Positions 34,524 to 42,019 of a DNA stretch of 42,019 nucleotides are shown one piece after another (positions within the stretch are counted from its first letter, which is position 1; each line of letters begins with the position of its first letter). A program made the translations under genes and the position numbers. The stretch lies in assembly GCA_026984775.1 (NCBI GenBank), contig JALSRM010000057.1, forward strand, positions 1-42,019, given 5' to 3'. The notes under the pieces were generated by a model that saw nothing but the letters and a program-made list of their open reading frames with translations, was not told where the DNA came from and ran no database searches. Source of the DNA: Gammaproteobacteria bacterium (lineage in GTDB: Bacteria > Pseudomonadota > Gammaproteobacteria > CAJXQU01).

Positions 34524-36761
34524 ATGAATCACTCGACAGACTTTTCTGAGCAATTACCTCTGCATCAATTTACTGAGCAAGCTTATCTGGAATATTCGAT
34601 GTACGTAATTCTGGATCGTGCACTGCCTCATATTGGAGATGGATTGAAACCGGTTCAGAGGAGGATTATTTATGCAATGTCTGAATTAGGCCTCAAAGCT
34701 GGCTCGAAATTCAAAAAATCAGCAAGAACAGTTGGTGACGTCATCGGTAAGTTCCATCCACATGGAGACTCAGCCTGTTATGAAGCCATGGTATTAATGG
34801 CTCAGGATTTTGCATATCGTTATCCATTGATCGATGGTCAGGGTAACTGGGGCTCTGTAGATGATCCGAAATCCTTTGCTGCCATGCGTTATACCGAGTC
34901 GAAACTGACACCTTATGCAGAACTTCTGCTACAAGAATTGGGTGAGGGAACGGTAGATTGGATACCAAATTTTGATGGGACTTTGAATGAGCCAAAATTA
35001 CTTCCCGCAAGATTACCCAACATCTTGTTAAATGGGGGTTCTGGTATTGCTGTGGGAATGGCAACGGATATTCCTCCTCATAACCTTAAAGAAGTAGCCA
35101 GCGCCTGTATACGCTTACTTGAATCCCCAAGAGCCACACTTGATGAACTCCTTGAGCATATAAAGGGTCCGGATTTACCTACAAGCGCTGAGATCATTTC
35201 GCCGCATGAAGAGATCAAGAACATTTATGATACAGGGACTGGAAGTATTCGGATGCGAGCAGTTTATGAAATAGAGAATGGCGATATCGTTATCACGGCT
35301 TTGCCCTACCAAAGTTCTGGAATCAAGATACAGCAACAGATTGCTGCACAGATTGAGGCAAAAAAATTACCCATGTTGGAGAATTTGCGTGATGAATCCG
35401 ACCATGAGACACCTACACGGCTGGTCCTTTTTCCACGATCAAAACGTGTGGATGTAGAGCAGTTAATGAATCACCTGTTTGCAACCACTGATCTTGAGAA
35501 GACTTACCGCGTCAATCTAAATATGATCGGCATCGATGGTAAACCAGGTGTCAAGAATCTCAAAGAATTACTTAAAGAGTGGCTTGAATTCAGGACGTCT
35601 ACCGTCCGCAGAAGATTGGAATATCGACTTGATAAAGTTAATAAACGGATTCATATCCTTGAAGGACAGTTGATAGCATTCCTCAATATTGATGAAGTCA
35701 TCGCAATTATCAGAGAAGAAGACAACCCCAAACCGGTATTGATGAAACGGTTTGGTATCACAGAAGAGCAAGCTGAAGCGATTCTTGAATTAAAACTTCG
35801 ACATCTGGCCAGACTGGAGGAGATGAGGATCAAAGGGGAGATGGAGGAGTTGGCCGAAGAAAGAGAAAACCTGCAGTTGACGCTGGGTTCTACCCGAAGG
35901 CTAAAGACTCTGATAAGGAAGGAAATTCAGGCTGACGCAGAAAAGTACGGTGACGAACGTCGTTCGCCTATTGTAGAGCGACCGCAGGCGCAGGCTCTTG
36001 ATGAGACCGCATTGATACCTTCTGATCCAGTCACAATCATTCTTTCCCGGAAAGGATGGGTAAGGGCTGCAAAAGGACATGAAGTCATAGCAGAAGATCT
36101 GAATTACCGTTCAGGTGACGGTTATCAAGCATCGGCTGCGGGTCGGAGCAATCAGCTTTCGGTCTTTATCGATTCAACCGGACGAACCTATTCAGTCTCT
36201 ACACATACTCTTCCTTCTGCTCGAGGACTGGGTGAGCCTCTGTCTGGCAAACTTTCTCCACCCGATGGTGCTGAATTTGTCAGCGTATTATGTGGACAAC
36301 CTGAAACCAGGTATCTATTGGTTTCGGATGCAGGTTACGGATTCGTTACTCCTCTTGAAAACCTATACAGCAAAAACAAGGCAGGGAAGGCGGTATTGAG
36401 ATTGCCGAAAGGTGGTAAGGTCTTGGCGCCTTCACCAGTGCATGATTATGATTCCGATCGAATAGCAGCGTTGTCAAATGAAGGCCGTCTCTTGATCTTC
36501 GATCTGAAAGAACTTCCCGAACTACCAAAGGGTAAGGGATTAAAAATAATGCAAATCCCATCATCACGTGTTGAGTCGAGAGAAGAGTTTCTGATTGCAA
36601 CAGTTGTTCTCCCTTCAGCGTCGAATCTGGTGATATTTTCGGGGCAACGGCATCTGACATTGAAGCCACGTGATCTGGAGGCCTATTCCGGTGAAAGAGG
36701 CAGGCGAGGCAATAGACTGCCACGTGGATTTCAGAAAGTATCAGGAATGAAAATTGAGTAA
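34524..36761 (+). CDS. parC: DNA topoisomerase IV subunit A
   Basis: 745 aa (E. coli 752). It decatenates daughter chromosomes together with ParE. The catalytic Tyr is Y123 in [10 protein letters not shown]. The quinolone-determining segment [13 protein letters not shown] has Ser83 and Glu87, the wild-type, sensitive residues. The C-terminal domain is shorter than that of GyrA and lacks a GyrA-box (QRRGGKG), which favours ParC. parE is not adjacent. The start lacks a clear ribosome site. Confidence 0.94.
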   Translation: MNHSTDFSEQLPLHQFTEQAYLEYSMYVILDRALPHIGDGLKPVQRRIIYAMSELGLKAGSKFKKSARTVGDVIGKFHPHGDSACYEAMVLMAQDFAYRYPLIDGQGNWGSVDDPKSFAAMRYTESKLTPYAELLLQELGEGTVDWIPNFDGTLNEPKLLPARLPNILLNGGSGIAVGMATDIPPHNLKEVASACIRLLESPRATLDELLEHIKGPDLPTSAEIISPHEEIKNIYDTGTGSIRMRAVYEIENGDIVITALPYQSSGIKIQQQIAAQIEAKKLPMLENLRDESDHETPTRLVLFPRSKRVDVEQLMNHLFATTDLEKTYRVNLNMIGIDGKPGVKNLKELLKEWLEFRTSTVRRRLEYRLDKVNKRIHILEGQLIAFLNIDEVIAIIREEDNPKPVLMKRFGITEEQAEAILELKLRHLARLEEMRIKGEMEELAEERENLQLTLGSTRRLKTLIRKEIQADAEKYGDERRSPIVERPQAQALDETALIPSDPVTIILSRKGWVRAAKGHEVIAEDLNYRSGDGYQASAAGRSNQLSVFIDSTGRTYSVSTHTLPSARGLGEPLSGKLSPPDGAEFVSVLCGQPETRYLLVSDAGYGFVTPLENLYSKNKAGKAVLRLPKGGKVLAPSPVHDYDSDRIAALSNEGRLLIFDLKELPELPKGKGLKIMQIPSSRVESREEFLIATVVLPSASNLVIFSGQRHLTLKPRDLEAYSGERGRRGNRLPRGFQKVSGMKIE

Positions 36762-36840
36762 AAAGAGGCTGGGGCCGAGGCCCCAGCCCAGGGCAGAACG
36801 GATAAGGGAGGGGAGGGGAATCCGTTCTGACACTGAATAT
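36762..36840 (-). ncRNA. Candidate small RNA with C-rich loop and its own terminator
   Basis: Read on the - strand, CAGAACGGAT (36829-36820) pairs with ATCCGTTCTG (36803-36794) around a 16-base loop rich in CCCCTCCCC. A second hairpin GGCTGGGGCC/GGCCCCAGCC (36788-36767) follows, then TCTTTTTAC: a textbook intrinsic terminator. On the + strand neither hairpin has a T-run, so transcription from the - strand is more likely. C-rich loops can pair with ribosome sites. No convincing -35 was found, only TATATT-type -10 candidates. No known RNA family was recognised. Confidence 0.5.
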
Positions 36841-37122
36841 ATCGACGTATCCGTCTAAACCTTTAATATATTTTTTCTGTGGCTTGCCCAGTTAATTTTT
36901 GATTGCTAGTGTGAGCTTCCATTCAGTGGTACCAGCCTATATAGCTCATGGTTAAACCAATCAAATCAACAGAAAACAGATCAAAGTGAAAGCCATTTTC
37001 TCTTTAGGCATATCAATGAGCTCTACTAAAGGGGCAAAAGGTTATGCTATTATTGATAATTAGATTGGAGATTTATCAAGAAAAACATCAACAGGTTTTA
37101 CAGAACAGAAAGAGGAGTTTTA
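36841..37122. other. Intergenic region upstream of sodB
   Basis: AT-rich. An extended -10 (TGC plus TATTAT, near 37043-37051) lies about 75 bases before sodB without a good -35. Nothing else recognisable was seen. Confidence 0.35.
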
Positions 37123-37701
37123 ATGAAACATACTTTGCCACCACTTCCGTATGAAAAGAACGCTCTTGAACCGCATATTTCAAGCGAAACCATTGAATAT
37201 CATTATGGAAAGCACCATGCGACCTATGTTGACAAACTGAACGGGTTAATCGAAGGTACAGAGTTTTCTGATTCAACTTTGGAAGATATTATTACCAAAG
37301 CCCCTGCCGGTCCAGTCTTCAACAATGCTGCCCAAGTGTGGAATCACACCTTTTATTGGAATTGCATGAGTCCGAACGGTGGTGGCGAACCCAGTGGAGC
37401 GTTGCTTACTAAAATCAATGACACCTTTGGAAGTGTTGAAAGTTTCAAGGAAGCATTTATTGACTCTGCGATCAACAATTTCGGTTCAGGTTGGACCTGG
37501 CTCGTCAAAAAATCCGATGGTAGTTTGGCCGTAGTGAATACCAGTAATGCCGGATGCCCGTTAACCGAGGGGGATACCCCCCTGTTGACTTGTGATGTCT
37601 GGGAACATGCCTATTATATTGATTATAGAAATCGCCGTCCTGATTACCTGAAAAGTTTCTGGAGTCTGGTGAACTGGGATTTTGCAGCAAGCAACCTTTA
37701 G
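37123..37701 (+). CDS. sodB: Iron superoxide dismutase
   Basis: 192 aa (E. coli SodB 193). It converts superoxide to peroxide and oxygen in the cytoplasm. The metal ligands are His in [14 protein letters not shown], His in NHTFYWNCM, and Asp and His in [22 protein letters not shown] with the Gln before Val is the iron-type signature. AGAGGAG precedes the ATG, and a strong terminator follows. Confidence 0.95.
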   Translation: MKHTLPPLPYEKNALEPHISSETIEYHYGKHHATYVDKLNGLIEGTEFSDSTLEDIITKAPAGPVFNNAAQVWNHTFYWNCMSPNGGGEPSGALLTKINDTFGSVESFKEAFIDSAINNFGSGWTWLVKKSDGSLAVVNTSNAGCPLTEGDTPLLTCDVWEHAYYIDYRNRRPDYLKSFWSLVNWDFAASNL

Positions 37702-37734
37702 TTAACAAATTCTGGAAAAGAAGGACATTTGGAT

Positions 37735-37771
37735 TCGCAGTACGGTTACCGTACTGCGATTTTTTCTTTTT
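37735..37771 (+). terminator. Rho-independent terminator after sodB
   Basis: TCGCAGTACGG pairs with CCGTACTGCGA around TTA, followed by a long T-rich run. Confidence 0.93.
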
Positions 37772-37792
37772 TCAGGCCGTAAAAATAGATGA

Positions 37793-38971
37793 ATGATGAC
37801 ATCACATCTTATGACATCATACGCACCGTTACCCGTGACTTTTGTCAAGGGGAAAGGTGTATGGCTTGAGGACAAGGCAGGGGAGCGATATCTTGATGCT
37901 CTGAGTGGGATTGCTGTCTGTTCTCTTGGGCATGCACATCCAACCATTACAGAAGCGATAGCGGATCAGGCTGGCAAGTTGATCCATACTTCCAACCTGT
38001 ATCACATCGAGTTACAGGAAAAACTTGCAGCAAGGCTCTGTAAAATCGCTTCCATGGACAGGGCTTTTTTTAGTAATTCCGGGGCGGAGGCCAACGAGGC
38101 CGCGATTAAACTGGCTCGCCTATATGGTCATGAAAAAGGTATTGGGAAACCGGTCATTGTTGTCATGGAGGGCAGTTTTCATGGTCGAACCATGGCAACG
38201 CTGACTGCTACCGGGAATCCAAAGGTTCAGGATGGTTTTGGGCCGCTGTTGGAAGGGTTCAAAAGAATCCCCTACAACGATATAAAAGCACTTGAAACAT
38301 TGGCCGAAAGAACTTCGGATATTGTGGCCGTTCTCTGTGAACCTATTCAGGGTGAAGGAGGTGTTAATGTTCCTGCTGAGGATTTTCTAACTCGAATCCG
38401 ATCGATCTGTGATCAAAGAGGCTGGTTGATGATATTGGATGAGATCCAGACCGGTATGGGCAGAACAGGGAAATGGTTTGCCTACCTGCATGAAAATGTT
38501 GTTCCTGATGTCATAACTTTGGCAAAGGCATTGGGCAATGGTGTACCCATTGGCGCTTGTATTGCCAAGGGCAGGGCAGCAGAACTGTTTGCACCGGGCA
38601 ATCATGGTTCGACCTTTGGTGGTAATCCGCTGGCTTGCCGTGTTGCGTTGACAGTGATCGAAACCTTGGAGGCTAATAATCTGATCTCCAGGGCAGAAGC
38701 GATGGGAAACTACTTGCGAAAGCAGCTTGAGGTGGCTCTGAAGAATCTTGAAGGCGTCTCCGATATTCGGGGAAAGGGCATGATGATTGGCATCGAACTG
38801 GAGCGTGAATGTGGTGACCTGGCTCAATCCTCTCTTGAGAAACGATTACTGATCAATGTTACGGCGGGTAATACGATTCGACTGCTTCCACCGTTGGTTG
38901 TCAGCAAGGAAGAGTGTGATCTGATCGTGAAAACCCTGAGTGATCTGATCAAATCATTTTTACAAAAGTAG
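37793..38971 (+). CDS. argD: Acetylornithine aminotransferase
   Basis: 392 aa, class III PLP aminotransferase; in arginine synthesis it makes N-acetylornithine, and it often also serves lysine synthesis. Signature segments are [45 protein letters not shown] (PLP contact) and [14 protein letters not shown] with the Schiff-base Lys. The ATG at 37793 is used; 37796 and 37811 are alternatives. argF follows 11 bases later in the same transcript. Confidence 0.93.
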   Translation: MMTSHLMTSYAPLPVTFVKGKGVWLEDKAGERYLDALSGIAVCSLGHAHPTITEAIADQAGKLIHTSNLYHIELQEKLAARLCKIASMDRAFFSNSGAEANEAAIKLARLYGHEKGIGKPVIVVMEGSFHGRTMATLTATGNPKVQDGFGPLLEGFKRIPYNDIKALETLAERTSDIVAVLCEPIQGEGGVNVPAEDFLTRIRSICDQRGWLMILDEIQTGMGRTGKWFAYLHENVVPDVITLAKALGNGVPIGACIAKGRAAELFAPGNHGSTFGGNPLACRVALTVIETLEANNLISRAEAMGNYLRKQLEVALKNLEGVSDIRGKGMMIGIELERECGDLAQSSLEKRLLINVTAGNTIRLLPPLVVSKEECDLIVKTLSDLIKSFLQK

Positions 38972-38982
38972 AGAAAATTATT

Positions 38983-39885
38983 ATGGCTATCAGACATTTT
39001 TTGACCTTGCAGGATCTAAGTAGTGATGAATTCCGGCAACTGATCGATCGCGCAATTGAGCTCAAGGCCATACAAAAAGAAGGTCGTATCTTTGAACCTT
39101 TGAAAAATAAAGTGCTGGGTATGATTTTTGAAAAGTCTTCAACCCGTACTCGTGTCTCTTTCGAGGCGGGCATGATCCAGTTCGGTGGGCACGCCATTTT
39201 TCTCTCTCCGGATCATTCTCAGGTTGGTCGTGGTGAAGAGATTGCGGATACTGCCCGGGTATTGTCGGGTATGGTGGACGGGATCATGGTACGAACATTC
39301 GAGCATGACATCGTCGAAGAGTTTGCCCGTTATGCAACAATTCCGGTTATCAATGGATTAACTGATACGTACCATCCTTGCCAGCTACTGGCAGACATGC
39401 AGACATGGCAAGAGCACCGTGGCTCGATTGCAGGACGTACCGTTGCTTATATCGGCGATGGGAATAATATGTGTCATTCCTATATCAACGCGGCTATCCT
39501 GCTGGATTTTCATCTCCGAATCGCCAGCCCGAAAGGTTACATGCCTGATCAGGAAATCGTTGCCCGTGGAGGCGAACGCATAAAACTGTACTCCTCTGCT
39601 GCGGAAGCTGTAACCGGCGCCGATCTGGTGGTGACCGATGTCTGGGCAAGCATGGGACAGGAAGAAGAGGCGGAAGAACGTGCGAAGACATTTGCCCCCT
39701 ATCAGGTTAATGCTGGACTGATGGCATTGGCCAAACCGGATGCCTTGTTCATGCATTGTCTGCCTGCACACCGAGGAGAAGAGGTCACATCAGATGTCAT
39801 CGACAGTGAACAGAGTGTCGTCTGGGATGAAGCCGAAAATCGTCTGCATGCACAAAAGGCCTTGCTGGAATTTCTCATGGCATGA
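38983..39885 (+). CDS. argF: Ornithine carbamoyltransferase
   Basis: 300 aa. It joins ornithine and carbamoyl phosphate to form citrulline. The carbamoyl phosphate motif [13 protein letters not shown], the segment [14 protein letters not shown] and the ornithine-site [10 protein letters not shown] are intact. It forms an argDF pair with the gene 11 bases upstream. Confidence 0.95.
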   Translation: MAIRHFLTLQDLSSDEFRQLIDRAIELKAIQKEGRIFEPLKNKVLGMIFEKSSTRTRVSFEAGMIQFGGHAIFLSPDHSQVGRGEEIADTARVLSGMVDGIMVRTFEHDIVEEFARYATIPVINGLTDTYHPCQLLADMQTWQEHRGSIAGRTVAYIGDGNNMCHSYINAAILLDFHLRIASPKGYMPDQEIVARGGERIKLYSSAAEAVTGADLVVTDVWASMGQEEEAEERAKTFAPYQVNAGLMALAKPDALFMHCLPAHRGEEVTSDVIDSEQSVVWDEAENRLHAQKALLEFLMA

Positions 39886-39936
39886 ACGTGCAATTTCGTT
39901 GATACTGTCAGAGAATTGATAAAGGTATCCTGAAGC

Positions 39937-40704
39937 ATGACAATGCAGTTTCTGATCAGTAACGATGATGGTTATCGAGCCCCGGGTCTCGTCGCGCTGG
40001 AAGAGGCACTTGAAGATCTGGGTAAAATTTGCATCGTCGTACCCGACCGGAACCGAAGCGGTGCCAGCAATTCTTTAACACTCGACAGTCCTCTCCGGGT
40101 GCACCAGTATGGGGAGGATCGTTATTTTGTAAACGGAACACCAACAGACTGCGTGCATATTGCCATCACTGGCCTGCTTGAGAGTATGCCCGATATGGTC
40201 ATCTCGGGGATCAATTTGGGGGAAAATCTGGGCGATGATGTTCTCTATTCTGGAACGGTTGCTGCTGCCATGGAGGGACGTTTCATGGGTCTACCCGCAG
40301 TGGCTGTTTCTCTTGTCGGAGAGGAACCTGTTTATTATGAATCGGCAGCACAAGTGATCAGGAAACTGATCATGAACTTGCAGAAAAAACCGCTGGAACA
40401 AAACACGATACTCAATATCAATATTCCTGATTTGCCGATCGATAAGATTAGAGGCTTTCAAGTCACCCGTTTAGGACAGCGGCATAAATCCGAGCCTGTG
40501 ATCAAGGAAAGCGATCCTCGTGGTCGCCCCATCTACTGGATTGGGCCTCCCGGCATGGAGCAGGATGGCGGTTCAGGAACAGACTTTCATGCTATCCGTA
40601 ATGGTTATGTTTCGGTGACCCCGCTTCAGGTCGATTTGACTCATTACGCATCACTGGATAAGGTTTCCGAATGGTTGGTGCAAGTGACAACAGATGATGA
40701 ATGA
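39937..40704 (+). CDS. surE: 5'/3'-nucleotidase SurE
   Basis: 255 aa. A metal-dependent phosphatase for nucleoside monophosphates, linked with stationary-phase survival. The metal site SNDDGYRAPGL lies at residues 8-18, followed by DRNRSGASNSLTL and SGINLGENLGDDVLYSGTVAAAMEG. ATGs at 39937 and 39943 are both possible. It overlaps pcm, as in the conserved surE-pcm-nlpD-rpoS run. Confidence 0.95.
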   Translation: MTMQFLISNDDGYRAPGLVALEEALEDLGKICIVVPDRNRSGASNSLTLDSPLRVHQYGEDRYFVNGTPTDCVHIAITGLLESMPDMVISGINLGENLGDDVLYSGTVAAAMEGRFMGLPAVAVSLVGEEPVYYESAAQVIRKLIMNLQKKPLEQNTILNINIPDLPIDKIRGFQVTRLGQRHKSEPVIKESDPRGRPIYWIGPPGMEQDGGSGTDFHAIRNGYVSVTPLQVDLTHYASLDKVSEWLVQVTTDDE

Positions 40705-41359
40705 TCATCGTGGTATCGGGATGACTTCAGAAAGGACCAGAACCCGTCTGGTTCGTCAACTCAAGGAGATGGGAATTTCAAATCCGTTGGTGCTGAACGC
40801 TATACAAACAGTACCACGGCATCTATTTGTGGATGAAGGGTTGGCTTCCCGTGCTTACGAAAATACCGCCTTACCGATCGGCCACGGGCAGACTATATCC
40901 CAGCCTTATATTGTCGCTCGTATGACAGAATTATTACTGGTGGGGGAGCTGGGGAAAGTACTCGAGATTGGTGCCGGTTGCGGTTACCAAAGTGCCGTTC
41001 TCGCACAGTTTGCAAAACAGGTCTATGCTGTCGAACGAATCGCCCCTCTTGCCCTCAAATTGAGGGAAAGGATCCAGCAGTTACGCTACCGTAATATTCT
41101 GGTCAGGCATGGTGATGGTATGGAAGGGTGGCCTGAAAATGGTCCGTTTGATGCTATTCTCGTTGCGGCGGCCCCCGTAACAGTTCCTCCTAAGCTTCTG
41201 GAACAGCTGAAGATTGGAGGGCGTATGGTGCTTCCTGTTGGTGATCGTGATCATCAAGTGCTTCTTCTGATCACGCGAGAGGGTGAAAACAGCTATAAGG
41301 AACAAAAACTGGATGCCGTCAGCTTCGTACCTATGCGTAGTGGTGTGAGCAAGATCTGA
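40694..41359 (+). CDS. pcm: Protein-L-isoaspartate O-methyltransferase
   Basis: 221 aa. It methylates abnormal isoaspartyl residues to start repair of aged proteins. Key segments are ALPIGHGQTISQPYIVARM and the SAM-binding VLEIGAGCGYQSAVLA. The start (ATG 40694 or 40697) lies inside the surE end; ATG 40721 is also possible. nlpD begins 10 bases after its stop. Confidence 0.95.
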   Translation: MMNDHRGIGMTSERTRTRLVRQLKEMGISNPLVLNAIQTVPRHLFVDEGLASRAYENTALPIGHGQTISQPYIVARMTELLLVGELGKVLEIGAGCGYQSAVLAQFAKQVYAVERIAPLALKLRERIQQLRYRNILVRHGDGMEGWPENGPFDAILVAAAPVTVPPKLLEQLKIGGRMVLPVGDRDHQVLLLITREGENSYKEQKLDAVSFVPMRSGVSKI

Positions 41360-41369
41360 GGTATTCTGG

Positions 41370-42019
41370 ATGCGAAATAAAAGGGGGATGTTGGACAGAA
41401 GGCAGGTTAATTTGTCACTTTTTGCGATCATTGTAGCCTTCCTGCTTTCATCCTGTATGGGTGGTGGAGCTCCGATCTATTCACGGGAACGACAGCCCAC
41501 GGCACAACGTACCGAGGCCAAGCCAGTACCACAGACAGTCATTCGGGGGGCTGAAAAAGGGAAAACGCTAACTAACTCCGCCATTCCACCAAAATTCTAT
41601 CAGGTGATTGCAGGTGATACGCTTTATTCGATAGCTTGGCGATACAAACTCGACTACAAAGAGTTGGCAAAATGGAACGGAATTCGGTCGCCCTATCTCA
41701 TTCATGTTGGTGAAAAACTCAGGTTGACCCCGCCTGCAGGCAAACCGGTAACCGTCATAGCGAAAAAAGATAAACCCAAGCCTACAAGCAAATCATCCGG
41801 AGAGGGCAAAAAAAACACACCAGAGATCAGGAAAGCGACATCTCCAAAAGCAAGCCTGGAGAAGTTTCCAAAGAAACTCACCTGGCAATGGCCAGCAAAG
41901 GGTAAACTGATTCAATCGCAGACAGTTTCCGGTCGTAACGGTATCGATATTGCCGGAAAAATGGGCCAGACGGTCAGGGCCGCTGCGTCCGGAAAGGTCG
42001 TATATAGTGGTAGTGGGCT
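41370..42019 (+). CDS. nlpD: NlpD-like LysM/LytM murein lipoprotein (partial, runs off the window)
   Basis: 216 residues visible, no stop before the window edge. Lipobox LSSC places the lipidated Cys at residue 29. A LysM domain (about 73-117; YQVIAGDTLYSIAWRYKL) binds peptidoglycan. A LytM/M23 domain starts near residue 170 (WQWPAKGKLIQSQTVSGRNGIDIAG). The first zinc-ligand His is Asn (GRNGIDIAG), as in NlpD proteins that activate amidases without cutting themselves. The start at 41370 has TGAGG upstream; ATG 41388 behind AAAAGGGGG is an alternative. Confidence 0.9.
   Translation, partial: MRNKRGMLDRRQVNLSLFAIIVAFLLSSCMGGGAPIYSRERQPTAQRTEAKPVPQTVIRGAEKGKTLTNSAIPPKFYQVIAGDTLYSIAWRYKLDYKELAKWNGIRSPYLIHVGEKLRLTPPAGKPVTVIAKKDKPKPTSKSSGEGKKNTPEIRKATSPKASLEKFPKKLTWQWPAKGKLIQSQTVSGRNGIDIAGKMGQTVRAAASGKVVYSGSG

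Noticed and set aside
36804-36819. G-rich loop as a G-quadruplex or CsrA-binding element on the + strand
   Set aside because: Only three or so G-runs are present, and the terminator geometry points to the - strand; kept as a lesser alternative.
37040-37075. Fur box upstream of sodB
   Set aside because: The AT-rich ATTGATAATTAG resembles only half a Fur site, with no second half.

Overview
The window is a contiguous piece of a gammaproteobacterial chromosome. The evidence is RpoS with the Gram-negative architecture, PBP1b with an adjacent TPR lipoprotein, the surE-pcm-nlpD run, RsmJ, Fe-SOD and ParC. The free-living traits (flagellar and chemotaxis genes, a tungsten AOR operon like that of Aromatoleum, a lanthanide-type XoxF methanol dehydrogenase) suggest a metabolically versatile aquatic or sediment bacterium, perhaps near the sulfur-oxidising Chromatiales group. 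That placement is inference. No tRNA, rRNA, prophage, insertion sequence or CRISPR array was seen.

Region 1 (1-8165, + strand) is a signalling block: the end of cheB, then an apparent operon of a membrane chemoreceptor, a STAS antagonist, a receiver-PP2C-HATPase protein, a CheY-like receiver, a CheC phosphatase, a three-PAS histidine kinase and a Ser/Thr kinase with a cyclic-nucleotide-binding-like tail. A sigma28 (FliA)-type promoter precedes the chemoreceptor. Region 2 (8111-13791) has pgi on the - strand and the aorABCD operon on the + strand. Region 3 (13792-15946) has a receiver-HATPase protein behind a second sigma28-type promoter, directly followed by rpoS. The STAS and PP2C genes of region 1 resemble the CrsA/CrsR (HsbA/HsbR) partner switch that controls RpoS or FlgM in other gammaproteobacteria. 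Regions 1 and 3 together look like a split, flagellum-coupled partner-switching circuit aimed at RpoS, and this is the most interesting system in the window.

Region 4 (15959-24533) holds a Mth938-like gene, adk, a lysine-rich repeat protein, a small ORF, PBP1b with an LpoP-like lipoprotein, a FhlB/FliK-like pair on the - strand, a GYF/pentapeptide membrane protein and an ExeA-like ATPase. Region 5 (24638-31164) is mixed: a 3-hydroxyisobutyrate dehydrogenase-family reductase with hydroxypyruvate isomerase, a frameshifted secreted protein, periplasmic msrA, rsmJ, fliK, a secreted HExxH protein and a MscS channel.

Region 6 (31165-37771) has a small secreted cysteine protein, xoxF behind a roughly 320-nt leader, parC, a candidate antisense-strand small RNA and sodB. 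Region 7 (37793-42019) is argD-argF, then surE-pcm-nlpD, with nlpD cut by the window edge. The rpoS gene that usually follows nlpD is instead 26 kb upstream in this window.
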